Origin: Variovorax paradoxus
Lineage (GTDB): Bacteria > Pseudomonadota > Gammaproteobacteria > Burkholderiales > Burkholderiaceae_C
Assembly (NCBI RefSeq): GCF_030815855.1
Contig: NZ_JAUSXG010000001.1
Coordinates: 5,704,001 to 5,768,000 of the forward strand
DNA: 64,000 nt
Direction of reading: 5' to 3'
The position numbers and the translations under genes are program-made. The notes beneath the pieces are model-generated. The model ran no database searches. It saw nothing but the letters and a program-made list of their open reading frames with translations, and was not told the origin of the DNA. Positions 44,650 to 53,288 of the stretch are shown here, one piece after another. Position 1 is the stretch's first letter. Every line of letters begins with the position of its first letter.

Positions 44650-45552
44650 TCAGCCGATGTCGCCGCCGCGCAGGTATTCGCGCAGCAACGTGCCCGCCAT
44701 GGCCGGCTCGCGCTGCAATATCAGCTGCATCTTGCGCAGCACCATGTCGCAATACATGGCCGGATGCGCTTCGCGCCACTGGAGGTCCTTGCTACGGCCA
44801 GCGTCGTCGCCGAACTCGCCTTTCATCTGCTCCATCACGAGCCGGTATTCCATCTGGAGCGCCTGCAGTTCGATGCGCGGATCCTTGCGGGTACCGTCGT
44901 TGCGCATGCCTGCCGAGGCGGAAGCGTAGACCTCCGCCACCGCCTTCATGAAGGCGGCGTTGCTCGCCTCGCTCAGCACCGGCTCCGACAGCGGTTGCGG
45001 CGCGCCCTCGCGCGGGTTCAGGGTGCGAAGGCACTTCTGCGGATCGGCCGCCTTCATCTGCTGCAGCACGTCGCCCATGACGTGGGCCCACATCACGGCC
45101 GTGGCCTGGTCGGCGAAGCCCAGCCGCTCGCGAACCAGCGTGGCGAACAAAGGCCGGATGCGCACGAAGGCGTCCGCGACGCGCACCCCGTTGCCGACAT
45201 CCTTGGCCAGCGCCGCCTGCACCTTGACCGTGTCGCTCGGCGAATACTTTTCGATTGCTTCGTATGCGAGGTTGGCGTGCAGCTGTTCCTGGAGCCTGAC
45301 CTCGGGGTTGATGCGCGACTGGATCGACGGCAGGCGGGTGATGCCCCAGGTCGCGGCCGCGAAGATGGCGAGAAACAGGAGGAATTGCCGCACCAGGCTG
45401 CCGTCCTCGGGCGATTGGTCTCGGTTGGACACACCCACGATCACGCCGGCTATTACCGCGCACACGGGCAACAGCAGCAGCACGACGGTATAGCTGAGCC
45501 ACAGGCCCGCCTGCTGGCCGGGAGGGATGGCGAACATGCTGTTGCCGTTCAT
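44650..45552 (-). CDS. Membrane protein of unknown function, second of a coupled pair
   Basis: This 300-residue protein has two membrane helices near the N-terminus (about 17-41 and 58-74). A long helical soluble domain with no recognised motif and a conserved-looking C-terminus (DMVLRKMQLILQREPAMAGTLLREYL) follow. Its ATG shares one base with the stop of the upstream gene (TGATG), so it is translationally coupled. The soluble part probably faces the cytoplasm or periplasm as a scaffold. I assign no function. amn follows 31 bp later. Confidence 0.72.
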   Translation of the reverse strand: MNGNSMFAIPPGQQAGLWLSYTVVLLLLPVCAVIAGVIVGVSNRDQSPEDGSLVRQFLLFLAIFAAATWGITRLPSIQSRINPEVRLQEQLHANLAYEAIEKYSPSDTVKVQAALAKDVGNGVRVADAFVRIRPLFATLVRERLGFADQATAVMWAHVMGDVLQQMKAADPQKCLRTLNPREGAPQPLSEPVLSEASNAAFMKAVAEVYASASAGMRNDGTRKDPRIELQALQMEYRLVMEQMKGEFGDDAGRSKDLQWREAHPAMYCDMVLRKMQLILQREPAMAGTLLREYLRGGDIG

Positions 45553-46583
45553 CACGAGGCCTTGGCGCCGAGCAGGCCCACGCGCCAGCCGGCGTCGCGC
45601 AGCAACCGGTTGGTCCTGGCGCTCAGGTAGAGCAGGGCGACCAGGTTCACCAGAGGCACGAAGGCCAGCACCATGAACAGGATCTTCCCCGAGGTGCCCT
45701 GGCCCAGCCCCGAGCAGATGCGCACGATGCCGAACAGGCTCACCACCGCCACCGCGATGTACAGCGCCGACGCGATCAGCGGCGGAATCGATCCTTCCCG
45801 CGCCGCAGCCGACAGGACGAAGTTCGCGATGAGGCAGTAGATGAGCATCTTCTGGCCGCCGGCGACGAGTGAGAGGGACTCCTCCCGCTCGTCGTAGAGG
45901 TTGTTCTCGGCTTCGCGGGAGGACTGGCGGTGGGTCGATCTGTCGGAGGACCTGTCCTGAAGCCCCGTCGCGGACGCGGTGGCCGGCGCCGCCGCCGGCA
46001 GCGCACTCAACACGTCCCAACCGCCCGTATTGAAGAGGTACAGAAAGCTCGACACCCGGTGTTCGCCGGCCGCATCGTGCAGGCGGGCGGCCATGCGCGT
46101 TAGTTCTTCCATTGCGGCGCTGTCGCCGGCATCCGCGAAGAACAGGCTGCCGCGCCGGGGTATGGCCACGACCACGCCCTTGGGAAAAGCCTGCAACTGG
46201 GTGCGCCAGAAACCGCGATCCAGCAGGTAGCTCGCGTCGGTGTCCGCGTCGCCCCTGCCGGTGAACTGGTAGACCCCCAGGCCGAACAGCCCCTGCTTGG
46301 GCGCGCCGCGCGCCCGGCGCGTGTTCACGGTGACCTGCGTCATGGCGAGCTCGGGCGTCAGGTTCAGTCGTTCCAGGTCGGACTGCTTGGCGACCGCAAG
46401 GGTGCGGTCGGGCGCGATGAACATGAAGCGCAGTTGCATGTCGCCCAGGTAGTCGTAGACCGCCGGCGGGTCGTCGCCGTCGATGGCCGGCGCACCGAGC
46501 TGCTCGGTGCGGTGCTCGCTCGCCTTGCTGCGCTGGAGTGCGACCGACAGGTTTTCGCGCAGGCGAAGGGCGGAAACGCTCAT
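45552..46583 (-). CDS. Protein with N-terminal soluble domain and three C-terminal membrane helices
   Basis: Residues 1-200 of this 343-residue protein form a soluble alpha/beta domain that recalls DUF1444-type proteins (VYDYLGDMQLRFMFIAPDRTLAV, GVYQFTGRGDADTDASYLLDR). A charged linker at 205-235 rich in S, R and D follows, then three membrane helices (about 243-260, 268-296, 302-325) ending in NRLLRDAGWRVGLLG. The family is uncertain. Directly downstream is a second membrane protein, coupled by TGATG. Together they look like a two-component membrane module of unknown role. Confidence 0.7.
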   Translation of the reverse strand: MSVSALRLRENLSVALQRSKASEHRTEQLGAPAIDGDDPPAVYDYLGDMQLRFMFIAPDRTLAVAKQSDLERLNLTPELAMTQVTVNTRRARGAPKQGLFGLGVYQFTGRGDADTDASYLLDRGFWRTQLQAFPKGVVVAIPRRGSLFFADAGDSAAMEELTRMAARLHDAAGEHRVSSFLYLFNTGGWDVLSALPAAAPATASATGLQDRSSDRSTHRQSSREAENNLYDEREESLSLVAGGQKMLIYCLIANFVLSAAAREGSIPPLIASALYIAVAVVSLFGIVRICSGLGQGTSGKILFMVLAFVPLVNLVALLYLSARTNRLLRDAGWRVGLLGAKAS

Positions 46584-46690
46584 GACAGGAATCCAGGAGG
46601 GGTTGGGAGAACTGCGGGTCGCGCATTGTGCCCGGCCTCGAACCGATTAACCTCGACGGCCTCCTCCGAACAACCGCGAAAGGTGAAGCA

Positions 46691-47602
46691 ATGAAGGTCG
46701 CAGTGATGGGCGCCGGCGCAGTCGGCTGCTACTACGGCGCCATGCTGGCGCGCGCCGGCCACGAGGTGGTGCTGATCGGCCGGCCGTCGCATGTGGAGGC
46801 CGTCCGAGCGAACGGGCTGCGGCTGGAGACCCAGGCTTTCGATGCGCATGTGAGGCTCGATGCAAGCACCGAGGCGAGCGCGGTGCGGGGCGCCGGCCTG
46901 GTGCTGTTCTGCGTGAAGTCCACCGACACCGAACTGGCTGCGGCCGAGATCGAGCCGCATCTTGCGGCCGATGCGCTGGTGCTGACGCTGCAGAACGGCG
47001 TCGACAACGACGAGCGCGTGCGCTCGGTGCTGCCGCGCCACGAGGTGGCCGCTGCCGTGGTCTACGTGGCCACCGAGATGGCGGGGCCGGGCCATGTGAG
47101 GCACCACGGCCGAGGCGAACTGGTGATCGCGCCTTCGCGTACCAGCGAACAGGTGGCGCAGCATCTCGCCGCCGCCGGCGTGCCCACGCAAATTTCCGGC
47201 AACGTGCGCGGCTCGCTCTGGGCCAAGCTGGTTCTGAACTGCGCCTACAACGCGCTGTCGGCCATCACGCAACTGCCCTATGGCGAGCTGGTGAAGGGTC
47301 AGGGCGTGGTCGATGTCATCCGCGACGTGGTCGCCGAATGCCTCGCCGTCGCGAAAGCCGAAGGCGTCGTCATTCCCGGCGACACCGACGCCGCCGTGCG
47401 TGGCATTGCGCAGTCGATGCCCTCGCAATATTCATCGACGGCGCAGGACCTGGCACGCGGCAAGCCGAGCGAAATCGACCATCTCAACGGGCTCGTCGTG
47501 CGGCGCGGCGAGGTGCTTGGCGTACCCACGCCCGCCAACCGGGTGCTGCTCGTGCTGGTGAAACTGCTCGAAGGCAAGCGGCAGCAGAAGTCGATTGTCT
47601 AG
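46691..47602 (+). CDS. 2-Dehydropantoate 2-reductase family protein
   Basis: The 303-residue protein has the NADPH-binding motif GAGAVGCYYGAMLARAGHEV (residues 7-26) and the ketopantoate-reductase C-terminal domain with the catalytic lysine region SLWAKLVLNCAYNAL. It may be PanE (pantothenate synthesis) or one of the several paralogues of unknown substrate found in betaproteobacteria. Its stop overlaps the convergent gor stop by four bases, so the two share a terminator-free junction. Confidence 0.85.
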   Translation: MKVAVMGAGAVGCYYGAMLARAGHEVVLIGRPSHVEAVRANGLRLETQAFDAHVRLDASTEASAVRGAGLVLFCVKSTDTELAAAEIEPHLAADALVLTLQNGVDNDERVRSVLPRHEVAAAVVYVATEMAGPGHVRHHGRGELVIAPSRTSEQVAQHLAAAGVPTQISGNVRGSLWAKLVLNCAYNALSAITQLPYGELVKGQGVVDVIRDVVAECLAVAKAEGVVIPGDTDAAVRGIAQSMPSQYSSTAQDLARGKPSEIDHLNGLVVRRGEVLGVPTPANRVLLVLVKLLEGKRQQKSIV

Positions 47603-48957
47603 CCCGGCATCGGTTCGCGCATCGTCACGAATTCTTCGGCCGCCGTGGGATGGATGCCCACGGTGCCGTCGAACAGCGCCTTGGTCGCGCCCGCGCGCAT
47701 CGCCACCGCGAAGCCCTGCACGATTTCGCCCGCATCGGCGCCCACCATGTGCAGGCCGACCACGCGATCGGTGGACTTCTCCACGACGAGTTTCATGAAG
47801 GTGCGCTCGCTGCGGCCGGAGAGCGTGTGGCGCAGCGACTTGAACTCGCTCGAGAACACCGTCACGTTGCCGAATCTGGTGCGCGCATCGATCTCGGTGT
47901 AGCCGCAGGTGCCGATGTTCGGGTGGGTGAAAACGGCGGTTGGAATGTATTCGTAGTCGAGCTTGCGCTTGCCCTGTCCGAACAACGCATCGACCACCAC
48001 CATGGCCTCGGCCAGCGCGACCGGCGTGAGGTGCACGCGGGTGGAAACGTCGCCCACCGCGTAGATCGACGGTACCGAGCTGCGGTAGTTCGCATCGACC
48101 GCAATCGCGCCGCGCTTGTCGAGAGCAACGCCCGCCGCCTCCAGGCCGAGCCCCTGCGTGTTCGGCACCCGGCCGGTGGCAAAGAGCACCGTGTCGGCCT
48201 CGACCTGCTGGCCGCGAGCCAGGGTGACGACCAGCCCGCCGGGGCCGCGCGCAATCGACGCGGCTTCGACGTTGAGCCGCACGTCGATGCCGGCCTTGCC
48301 CATTTCGTTTGCCACGAACTGCCGCACGTCGTCGTCGAAGCCGGTGAGCAGGTGTGCGCGGCGATGCAGCTGCGTCACCTGGGACCCCAGGCCGTTGAAG
48401 ATCGATGCGAACTCGCAGGCGATATAGCCGCCGCCCACCACCAGCAGCCGCTTCGGAAACGGATCCAGGTCGAACATCGCGTCCGAGGTGGCAATGTGCT
48501 CGCGCCCCGGAATCTCCGGCACGAAAGGCGTGCCTCCGGTGGCAACGAGCAGGTGGCGCGCCGTGTGGCGCTGGCCGTCGACTTCCACCGTGTGGGCGTC
48601 GACCAGCTGCGCCCAGCCGGTGATCAGCCTGACGCCCGAATTCTTCAGCAGCGAGGCATACACGCCGTTGAGCCGCTCGATCTCCTTGGCGCGCTGCGTC
48701 TTGAGGCGGCCCCAGTCGAACTGCGGTGCCTCCGGCAGCTTCCATCCGTAGCCTGCGGCTTCCTCGAACGATTCGGCATAGCCGGCGGCGTAGCTGTAGA
48801 GCTTTTTCGGAATGCAACCCACGTTGACGCAGGTGCCGCCAAGGTCCGCCGCTTCGGCCAGGCCTACGCGCGCGCCGTGCTGCGCCGCCATGCGCGCTGC
48901 CCGTACGCCGCCGCTGCCGCCGCCGATGACGAAAAGGTCGAAGTCGAATGTGCGCAT
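47599..48957 (-). CDS. gor: Glutathione-disulfide reductase
   Basis: This cytosolic flavoenzyme regenerates glutathione with NADPH. The 452-residue protein has the FAD motif GGGSGGVRAARMAAQHGA, the redox-active disulfide C43/C48 in GGTCVNVGCIPKK, the NADPH-binding GGGYIACEFASIFNGLG and the C-terminal catalytic GIHPTAAEE. ATG 48957 is preceded on the mRNA by AAGGAG, but that sequence is part of the 3' arm of a long stable hairpin ending three bases before the ATG. Confidence 0.95.
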   Translation of the reverse strand: MRTFDFDLFVIGGGSGGVRAARMAAQHGARVGLAEAADLGGTCVNVGCIPKKLYSYAAGYAESFEEAAGYGWKLPEAPQFDWGRLKTQRAKEIERLNGVYASLLKNSGVRLITGWAQLVDAHTVEVDGQRHTARHLLVATGGTPFVPEIPGREHIATSDAMFDLDPFPKRLLVVGGGYIACEFASIFNGLGSQVTQLHRRAHLLTGFDDDVRQFVANEMGKAGIDVRLNVEAASIARGPGGLVVTLARGQQVEADTVLFATGRVPNTQGLGLEAAGVALDKRGAIAVDANYRSSVPSIYAVGDVSTRVHLTPVALAEAMVVVDALFGQGKRKLDYEYIPTAVFTHPNIGTCGYTEIDARTRFGNVTVFSSEFKSLRHTLSGRSERTFMKLVVEKSTDRVVGLHMVGADAGEIVQGFAVAMRAGATKALFDGTVGIHPTAAEEFVTMREPMPG

Positions 48958-48960
48958 GTG

Positions 48961-49008
48961 AACGGTGCTCCTTGCCGGCGACTTTAGCCGTCGGCGGGGA
49001 GCACCGTT
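48961..49008 (-). promoter_or_regulatory. Shine-Dalgarno-sequestering hairpin in the gor leader
   Basis: On the minus strand AACGGTGCTCC pairs perfectly with GGAGCACCGTT (11 bp). An inner stem (GCCGACGGC with GTCGCCGGC, one mismatch) with a TAAA loop continues it. The gor Shine-Dalgarno AAGGAG lies at the start of the 3' arm, ten bases before the ATG. It looks like a translational switch or RNA thermometer; it could also be the terminator of the upstream FecR-like gene, but no U-run follows. Confidence 0.65.
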
Positions 49009-49054
49009 TGCCGCGGGTCTTGCGGGCTGCGCCGTGCTGCCGCGCTCTCGGCGT

Positions 49055-51070
49055 TCAGCGCTGCTGCGAGTCCGGCGAGGTCATCAGCCTGCGCCGGTCG
49101 TCGCCGCCGCGCTGGCCCGGCTGAGGTTGGGGTTGGGCTTGGGGCTGGGGCTGCTGCGGTGGCGGTGGCGGCGCGAAGCCGCGTTGCTGCTGCATCGCGC
49201 GCACCTGGGCCTCCTGGGCTTGGCGCATGGCGTTCTGCTGGGCTTGCTGTTGCGCCTGGGCCTGCTGCTGCGCCTGTACGGCGCGTTGCTGCATTTCCTG
49301 TTGCTGGCGAAGCATCTGCTGCTGTGCCAAGGCCTGCTGTTGTGCCGCGCGCTGTTGCTGCTGAATCTGCGCTTGCTGCTGTTGCTGCTGGGCTTGTGCC
49401 TGGGCGGCGCGCTGTTGCATCTCCTGCTGTTGCCGCAGTGCCTGTTGCTGCTGAAGCTGCATCTGTTGTTGCTGTTGCTGCTGAAGTTGACGTTGTTGCT
49501 GCCACTGATCCTGGCCGCCGCGTTGTTGCCACTCCTGCTGTTGCTGGCGCTGCCCCTGCTGCCGCTGCCATTCCATTTGCTGCTGCTGTTGTTGCTGTGC
49601 CGCCTGCTGTTGCGCCGCGCGCTGCTGCATCGCCTGGATGTTCTGCGCCTGCTGCATCTGCTGGACTTGCCGCGCCTGCTCGTACTGGAACTCCTGCTGC
49701 TGGCGGGCGCGCAGCTGCGGCGGCGGCTGCATCGCCGCGGGCCGGCCGAAGCCGCCGCCAAAGCCATGCATCGGAATGCCGGGAGCCGGCGCAACCGGCA
49801 CGCGCGCGAAGCGGTCATCGGGCAAGCGCACCAGGTCGCGCCGGCCGAAAGGGCCACGGCCAAAGCGGTCGGCCGGCACCACGGTCACGGCACCCGGCAT
49901 CCGCTGGTTGGCGTAGAAGTCGTTGCGCATCTCGGCCTGGCGGTTCCGGTAGGCGGCCATGCGGTTGACCCGATCGATGTAGCGGGGGCTCGCGCTATAG
50001 CCGGGCCGCCATTGTTCGCCGGGCGCGAGCGGAAACCAGCCCACGCCGCTGCGGCCATCGCCGATCTGCAAGGTGGCATTCACGCCACTGCCGCCGCCCA
50101 CAAAGCCGACCAGCGCGGGCGAATACACAGGCCGTGCGGTGGGCTGCCCCGGCACCCAGGCCCAGCGCGGGCCCACGCGGGCCCAGCGGCCGTAGTGGAA
50201 CGGCGCAAAGCCCCAAGGCGCGGCATCGACCCAGGTCAGGCCCCAGGGCGCGATGTTCACCCACTGGCCGTCGCGGTAGGGCGCCCAGTCGGCGTCCACG
50301 TTGCGCGGGTACCAGACGTCGCCGTAGCTGGGGTCGCTCCGCCAGTCGCCGTAGGTGTCGAGCTGCTGGTAGCCGACCACCTCGCGCGAGACGTAGCGCG
50401 CCGAAACGGATTGATCCTCGATGCGGTTGCGCTCGGCCACCCAGGCGTCGAAGCTGCCGTTCTGTGCGGGGGCACCGCCCAACGCGGCAAGGTCGCGGCC
50501 GGACACGGTGAGTTGCTGCCGCGCGTCCAGTGTTTGCGATTGGCCGTTTTCGCCATGAAGCGTGGCGCGGCCGGAGGCCACCGCGACCCAGGTGGTGCCG
50601 GCGGACGGGTCGGCCGCAATGCGGTATTCGCCCGGTGCGTCGATCACCACCGCGAGGTTGCCGGTGTCGACCTCGACGCGTTGGCCCGAAAGATCGTCGC
50701 GCACGCGCAATTGCAGGTGGCCCTGGTTCGCGGTGATGCGCACGGTGTCGTCGTCGAGCTCGGAGAACTCGACATGTGTCTGCCCGTCCATTCGCAGTGC
50801 CGCCGAGCCGATGTGGACTTCGGCGCGCGCGTTGCGATCGGTCCAGAGCCGGTCCCCGGTGGTGATGGGTCGGTTGGGTTGCGCGTCGTACCAGCTGTCT
50901 TCGCCGGCCGGCGCGAAGCTCACCGTGCCTTGCTGGAGGTTGAGGCGCGCCACGCGGCCCGGGGGGTCTTGCTGCTGTGCGCCGGCCGCCGCGCCGAGGC
51001 ACAGCAGCGCGAGGCCGAGCAGCCATCGGTGCAGAGGCCGGTGAAGAAGGGAAAAGGCGGTGCGGTTCAT
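49055..51070 (-). CDS. FecR/DUF6600-type exported protein with polyglutamine C-terminus
   Basis: The 671-residue protein has a signal peptide (core LLGLALLCLGAAAGA, cut near 31). A FecR-like domain (about 38-200, RLNLQQGTVSFAP through VASGRATLHG) follows, then a tryptophan-rich DUF6600 region (about 235-320, with DVWYPRNVDADWAPY and GPRWAWVPG). A final region of about 200 residues after residue 455 is roughly half glutamine. It is exported, probably periplasmic or outer-membrane associated, and the tail may form coiled coil or aggregates. It diverges from the dikinase-like gene. Confidence 0.85.
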   Translation of the reverse strand: MNRTAFSLLHRPLHRWLLGLALLCLGAAAGAQQQDPPGRVARLNLQQGTVSFAPAGEDSWYDAQPNRPITTGDRLWTDRNARAEVHIGSAALRMDGQTHVEFSELDDDTVRITANQGHLQLRVRDDLSGQRVEVDTGNLAVVIDAPGEYRIAADPSAGTTWVAVASGRATLHGENGQSQTLDARQQLTVSGRDLAALGGAPAQNGSFDAWVAERNRIEDQSVSARYVSREVVGYQQLDTYGDWRSDPSYGDVWYPRNVDADWAPYRDGQWVNIAPWGLTWVDAAPWGFAPFHYGRWARVGPRWAWVPGQPTARPVYSPALVGFVGGGSGVNATLQIGDGRSGVGWFPLAPGEQWRPGYSASPRYIDRVNRMAAYRNRQAEMRNDFYANQRMPGAVTVVPADRFGRGPFGRRDLVRLPDDRFARVPVAPAPGIPMHGFGGGFGRPAAMQPPPQLRARQQQEFQYEQARQVQQMQQAQNIQAMQQRAAQQQAAQQQQQQQMEWQRQQGQRQQQQEWQQRGGQDQWQQQRQLQQQQQQQMQLQQQQALRQQQEMQQRAAQAQAQQQQQQAQIQQQQRAAQQQALAQQQMLRQQQEMQQRAVQAQQQAQAQQQAQQNAMRQAQEAQVRAMQQQRGFAPPPPPQQPQPQAQPQPQPGQRGGDDRRRLMTSPDSQQR

Positions 51071-51208
51071 GGTTTGTCTCTGGTTCGCGGGGCCGGACGA
51101 AGGCGATGCACATGTAACGCGCGAGAATCCGCTGCCGCTGTCAGCGCATGCCCTCTGCTTGGTGAAGTGCACGCACATTCGGCAACCGCTTGTAATGAGG
51201 GACTCTGC

Positions 51209-53272
51209 ATGAAAAACGACAACAACACTGGTGTATTGAACGAAGTGCGCTACCGAAACAATAGCAAATCGTGCTGGTTCGCAGCGCTCGCGTTCGGCGT
51301 GGCGGGTTTCATCGCCAACCCTGCCGACGCCCAGCTGGCGCGCAAGCCCTCCTATTACCAGCAGCAGAACAAGGCTGTGCCCGAGGGTGCGGCCATGCCA
51401 CCCGCCGCGCATCCGGCGGCGCCCGCATCCCTGCCGGCGCTGCGCAGCCGGGACGATTTCGACACCCTGGCGCGGGTGTACGACGCCGGCACGCCGATGC
51501 AACTGGCCCACGTGCTGTTCGCCGTCGACCGCCGGGCCAAGCCCTTGCGCACCTATTACATCGACACGCCGCGCTTCCAGCTCCACGTGCGCTTCGTGCG
51601 CGACATCGGGCTCGCGCCCCACGCGGGCAAGCGCGAGATCGACCGCAACTACCTCGTGCCGGACCGCCGCTTTCTTTTCGGTACGCTGAGCTGGCAGCAG
51701 AACATCGGCAGCTTCACCTACGAATTCTGGGAGGGCGACCGGCTCACCCCTGCGCTGCTGCGGCAGGCCGATGCGCAGGTGAAGGCCAGCTTCTTTGCGC
51801 CGGTCAAGTTCAAGACCAATTCCACGCTGCACGAGCGGGTCGCAAAGGAAACAGGCATCGACTTCGTCAGCCAGGAAGCACTGATCCGCGAGCAGCCCTA
51901 CATGCCGATGAACCTCGGCACGGCCACGGGCCGGGTGCGCATCGTGGACGAGGCTTCGGGCGCGAACGGGTTGAACGCGCTGCTGCCCGACGACATTGCT
52001 GTGCTGCGCCAGGTGCCGATCAGCCTGCCGCCGGTGGCCGGCGTGCTGACCGAGCGGCCCTCGACCGCGCTTTCGCACGTCAACCTGCTGGCCAAGGGCT
52101 GGGGCATTCCCAATGCCTACGTGCGCGATGCCGCGTCCGTGCTGCGCGAGCATGCGGGCCAGTGGGTGGCGCTCAAGGTCGCGGCTTCGGGGTATCAGGT
52201 GCGCCGCCTCACGTCCGACGAGATCGCGGCGCTGCCGCCGCGCAATGTGCGCACCGCGGGCATCGGCGCGATTCCTGGCGGTGCGAAAGCCGCTCCGCCC
52301 GACCTGCGCGAAACCCGCTTGCTGCCACTTGCGTCTCTTCGCGCGCGCCACAGCGCGCAGTGCGGTTCCAAGGCTGCCAACCTCGGCGCCGTGCTGGCTG
52401 CGCGCGTTCCGTCCACCACGGTGCCCGACGGCTTCTGCATTCCCTTTGCGCACTACGACCGCTTCATGCGCGCGAACGGCCTGGCGGACCGCATTGCGCG
52501 CATGCAGCGGCAGCCCGGTTTCGCGAGCGATCCGCAGCAGCGGCAGAAGGCGCTCGCGCAGCTGCGCGACGAAATCGTCCAATGGCCGGTCGAGCCTGCC
52601 ACCGCGGCGGCATGGCGCGCCGCATGGCAGTCGCAACTGGGCGGCGGCGGCGTGTTCGTGCGCAGCTCGTCCAATTCGGAAGACCTGCCCGGCTTCAGCG
52701 GCGCGGGGCTCTACACCACGGTGCCCAACGTCAAGACGGGCGACGCGCTCGAGTTGGCGGTGAAGAAGGTCTGGGCCTCGGTCTTCAACCCCGAGGCCTG
52801 GGAGGCGCGCAGCGCCGCAGGCTTCGGCGCCGAGTCGGTGCTGATGGGCGTGTTCGTTCAGACCGCCATCGATTCGACCAATGCCGGCGTGATGATCACG
52901 CGCGACCCGTTCGATGCCGGCCATCCGTACGTGACCTACATCTCGGCCAAGCGCGGCATCGGCATCCGCGTGGTGGAGGGCCAGCGCGTGGCGGAGCAGG
53001 TGATGTATTCGAGCTGGTCGAAGGCCATCCAGGTGCTGAGCCGGTCGGCCGAAGAAACCGCCCTGCAACTCGACAAGGACGGCGGCGTGAAGGAAGTGCC
53101 GGTCGAAGTGGGCCGCAACGTGCTCACAGACGAACTGGTGCTGCGTCTTGCAAGCGTGGGCGCCGCCGTGAAGCGGGCCTTCGGCGGCATCGACCAGGAC
53201 ATCGAATGGGCCACCGTGGGCGACCGCATCGTGCTGCTGCAGGCGCGTCCCTACGTGGAGCGGCGCCGCTGA
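51209..53272 (+). CDS. Exported PEP/pyruvate-dikinase-like protein, glucan-water-dikinase domain order
   Basis: The 687-residue protein has a long n-region and signal peptide (core CWFAALAFGVAGFIAN, cut near ADA41). A phosphohistidine swivel-like segment STALSHVNLLAKGWGIPNA with H290 follows. The C-terminus is an ATP-grasp domain of PPDK type (CGSKAANLG, VPDGFCIPF, VRSSSNSEDLPGFSGAG with R485). In PEP synthase and PPDK the ATP-grasp domain is N-terminal; the order seen here, histidine domain before ATP-binding domain, is that of glucan water dikinases. Export of an ATP-using enzyme is unusual, since the periplasm has no ATP. Substrate unknown. Confidence 0.85.
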   Translation: MKNDNNTGVLNEVRYRNNSKSCWFAALAFGVAGFIANPADAQLARKPSYYQQQNKAVPEGAAMPPAAHPAAPASLPALRSRDDFDTLARVYDAGTPMQLAHVLFAVDRRAKPLRTYYIDTPRFQLHVRFVRDIGLAPHAGKREIDRNYLVPDRRFLFGTLSWQQNIGSFTYEFWEGDRLTPALLRQADAQVKASFFAPVKFKTNSTLHERVAKETGIDFVSQEALIREQPYMPMNLGTATGRVRIVDEASGANGLNALLPDDIAVLRQVPISLPPVAGVLTERPSTALSHVNLLAKGWGIPNAYVRDAASVLREHAGQWVALKVAASGYQVRRLTSDEIAALPPRNVRTAGIGAIPGGAKAAPPDLRETRLLPLASLRARHSAQCGSKAANLGAVLAARVPSTTVPDGFCIPFAHYDRFMRANGLADRIARMQRQPGFASDPQQRQKALAQLRDEIVQWPVEPATAAAWRAAWQSQLGGGGVFVRSSSNSEDLPGFSGAGLYTTVPNVKTGDALELAVKKVWASVFNPEAWEARSAAGFGAESVLMGVFVQTAIDSTNAGVMITRDPFDAGHPYVTYISAKRGIGIRVVEGQRVAEQVMYSSWSKAIQVLSRSAEETALQLDKDGGVKEVPVEVGRNVLTDELVLRLASVGAAVKRAFGGIDQDIEWATVGDRIVLLQARPYVERRR

Positions 53273-53288
53273 GCGGAGGAGAAGGAGC

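Noticed and set aside
49100..49700. Possible tandem-repeat or CRISPR-like array
   Set aside because: The repetition comes from CAG/CAA codons of the polyglutamine tail; there are no regular repeats with unique spacers.
51071..53068. Upstream 666 codons of the long frame that contains the FecR-like gene
   Set aside because: This part is antisense to the dikinase-like gene; the FecR-like protein has its own ATG at 51070 followed by a clear signal peptide.
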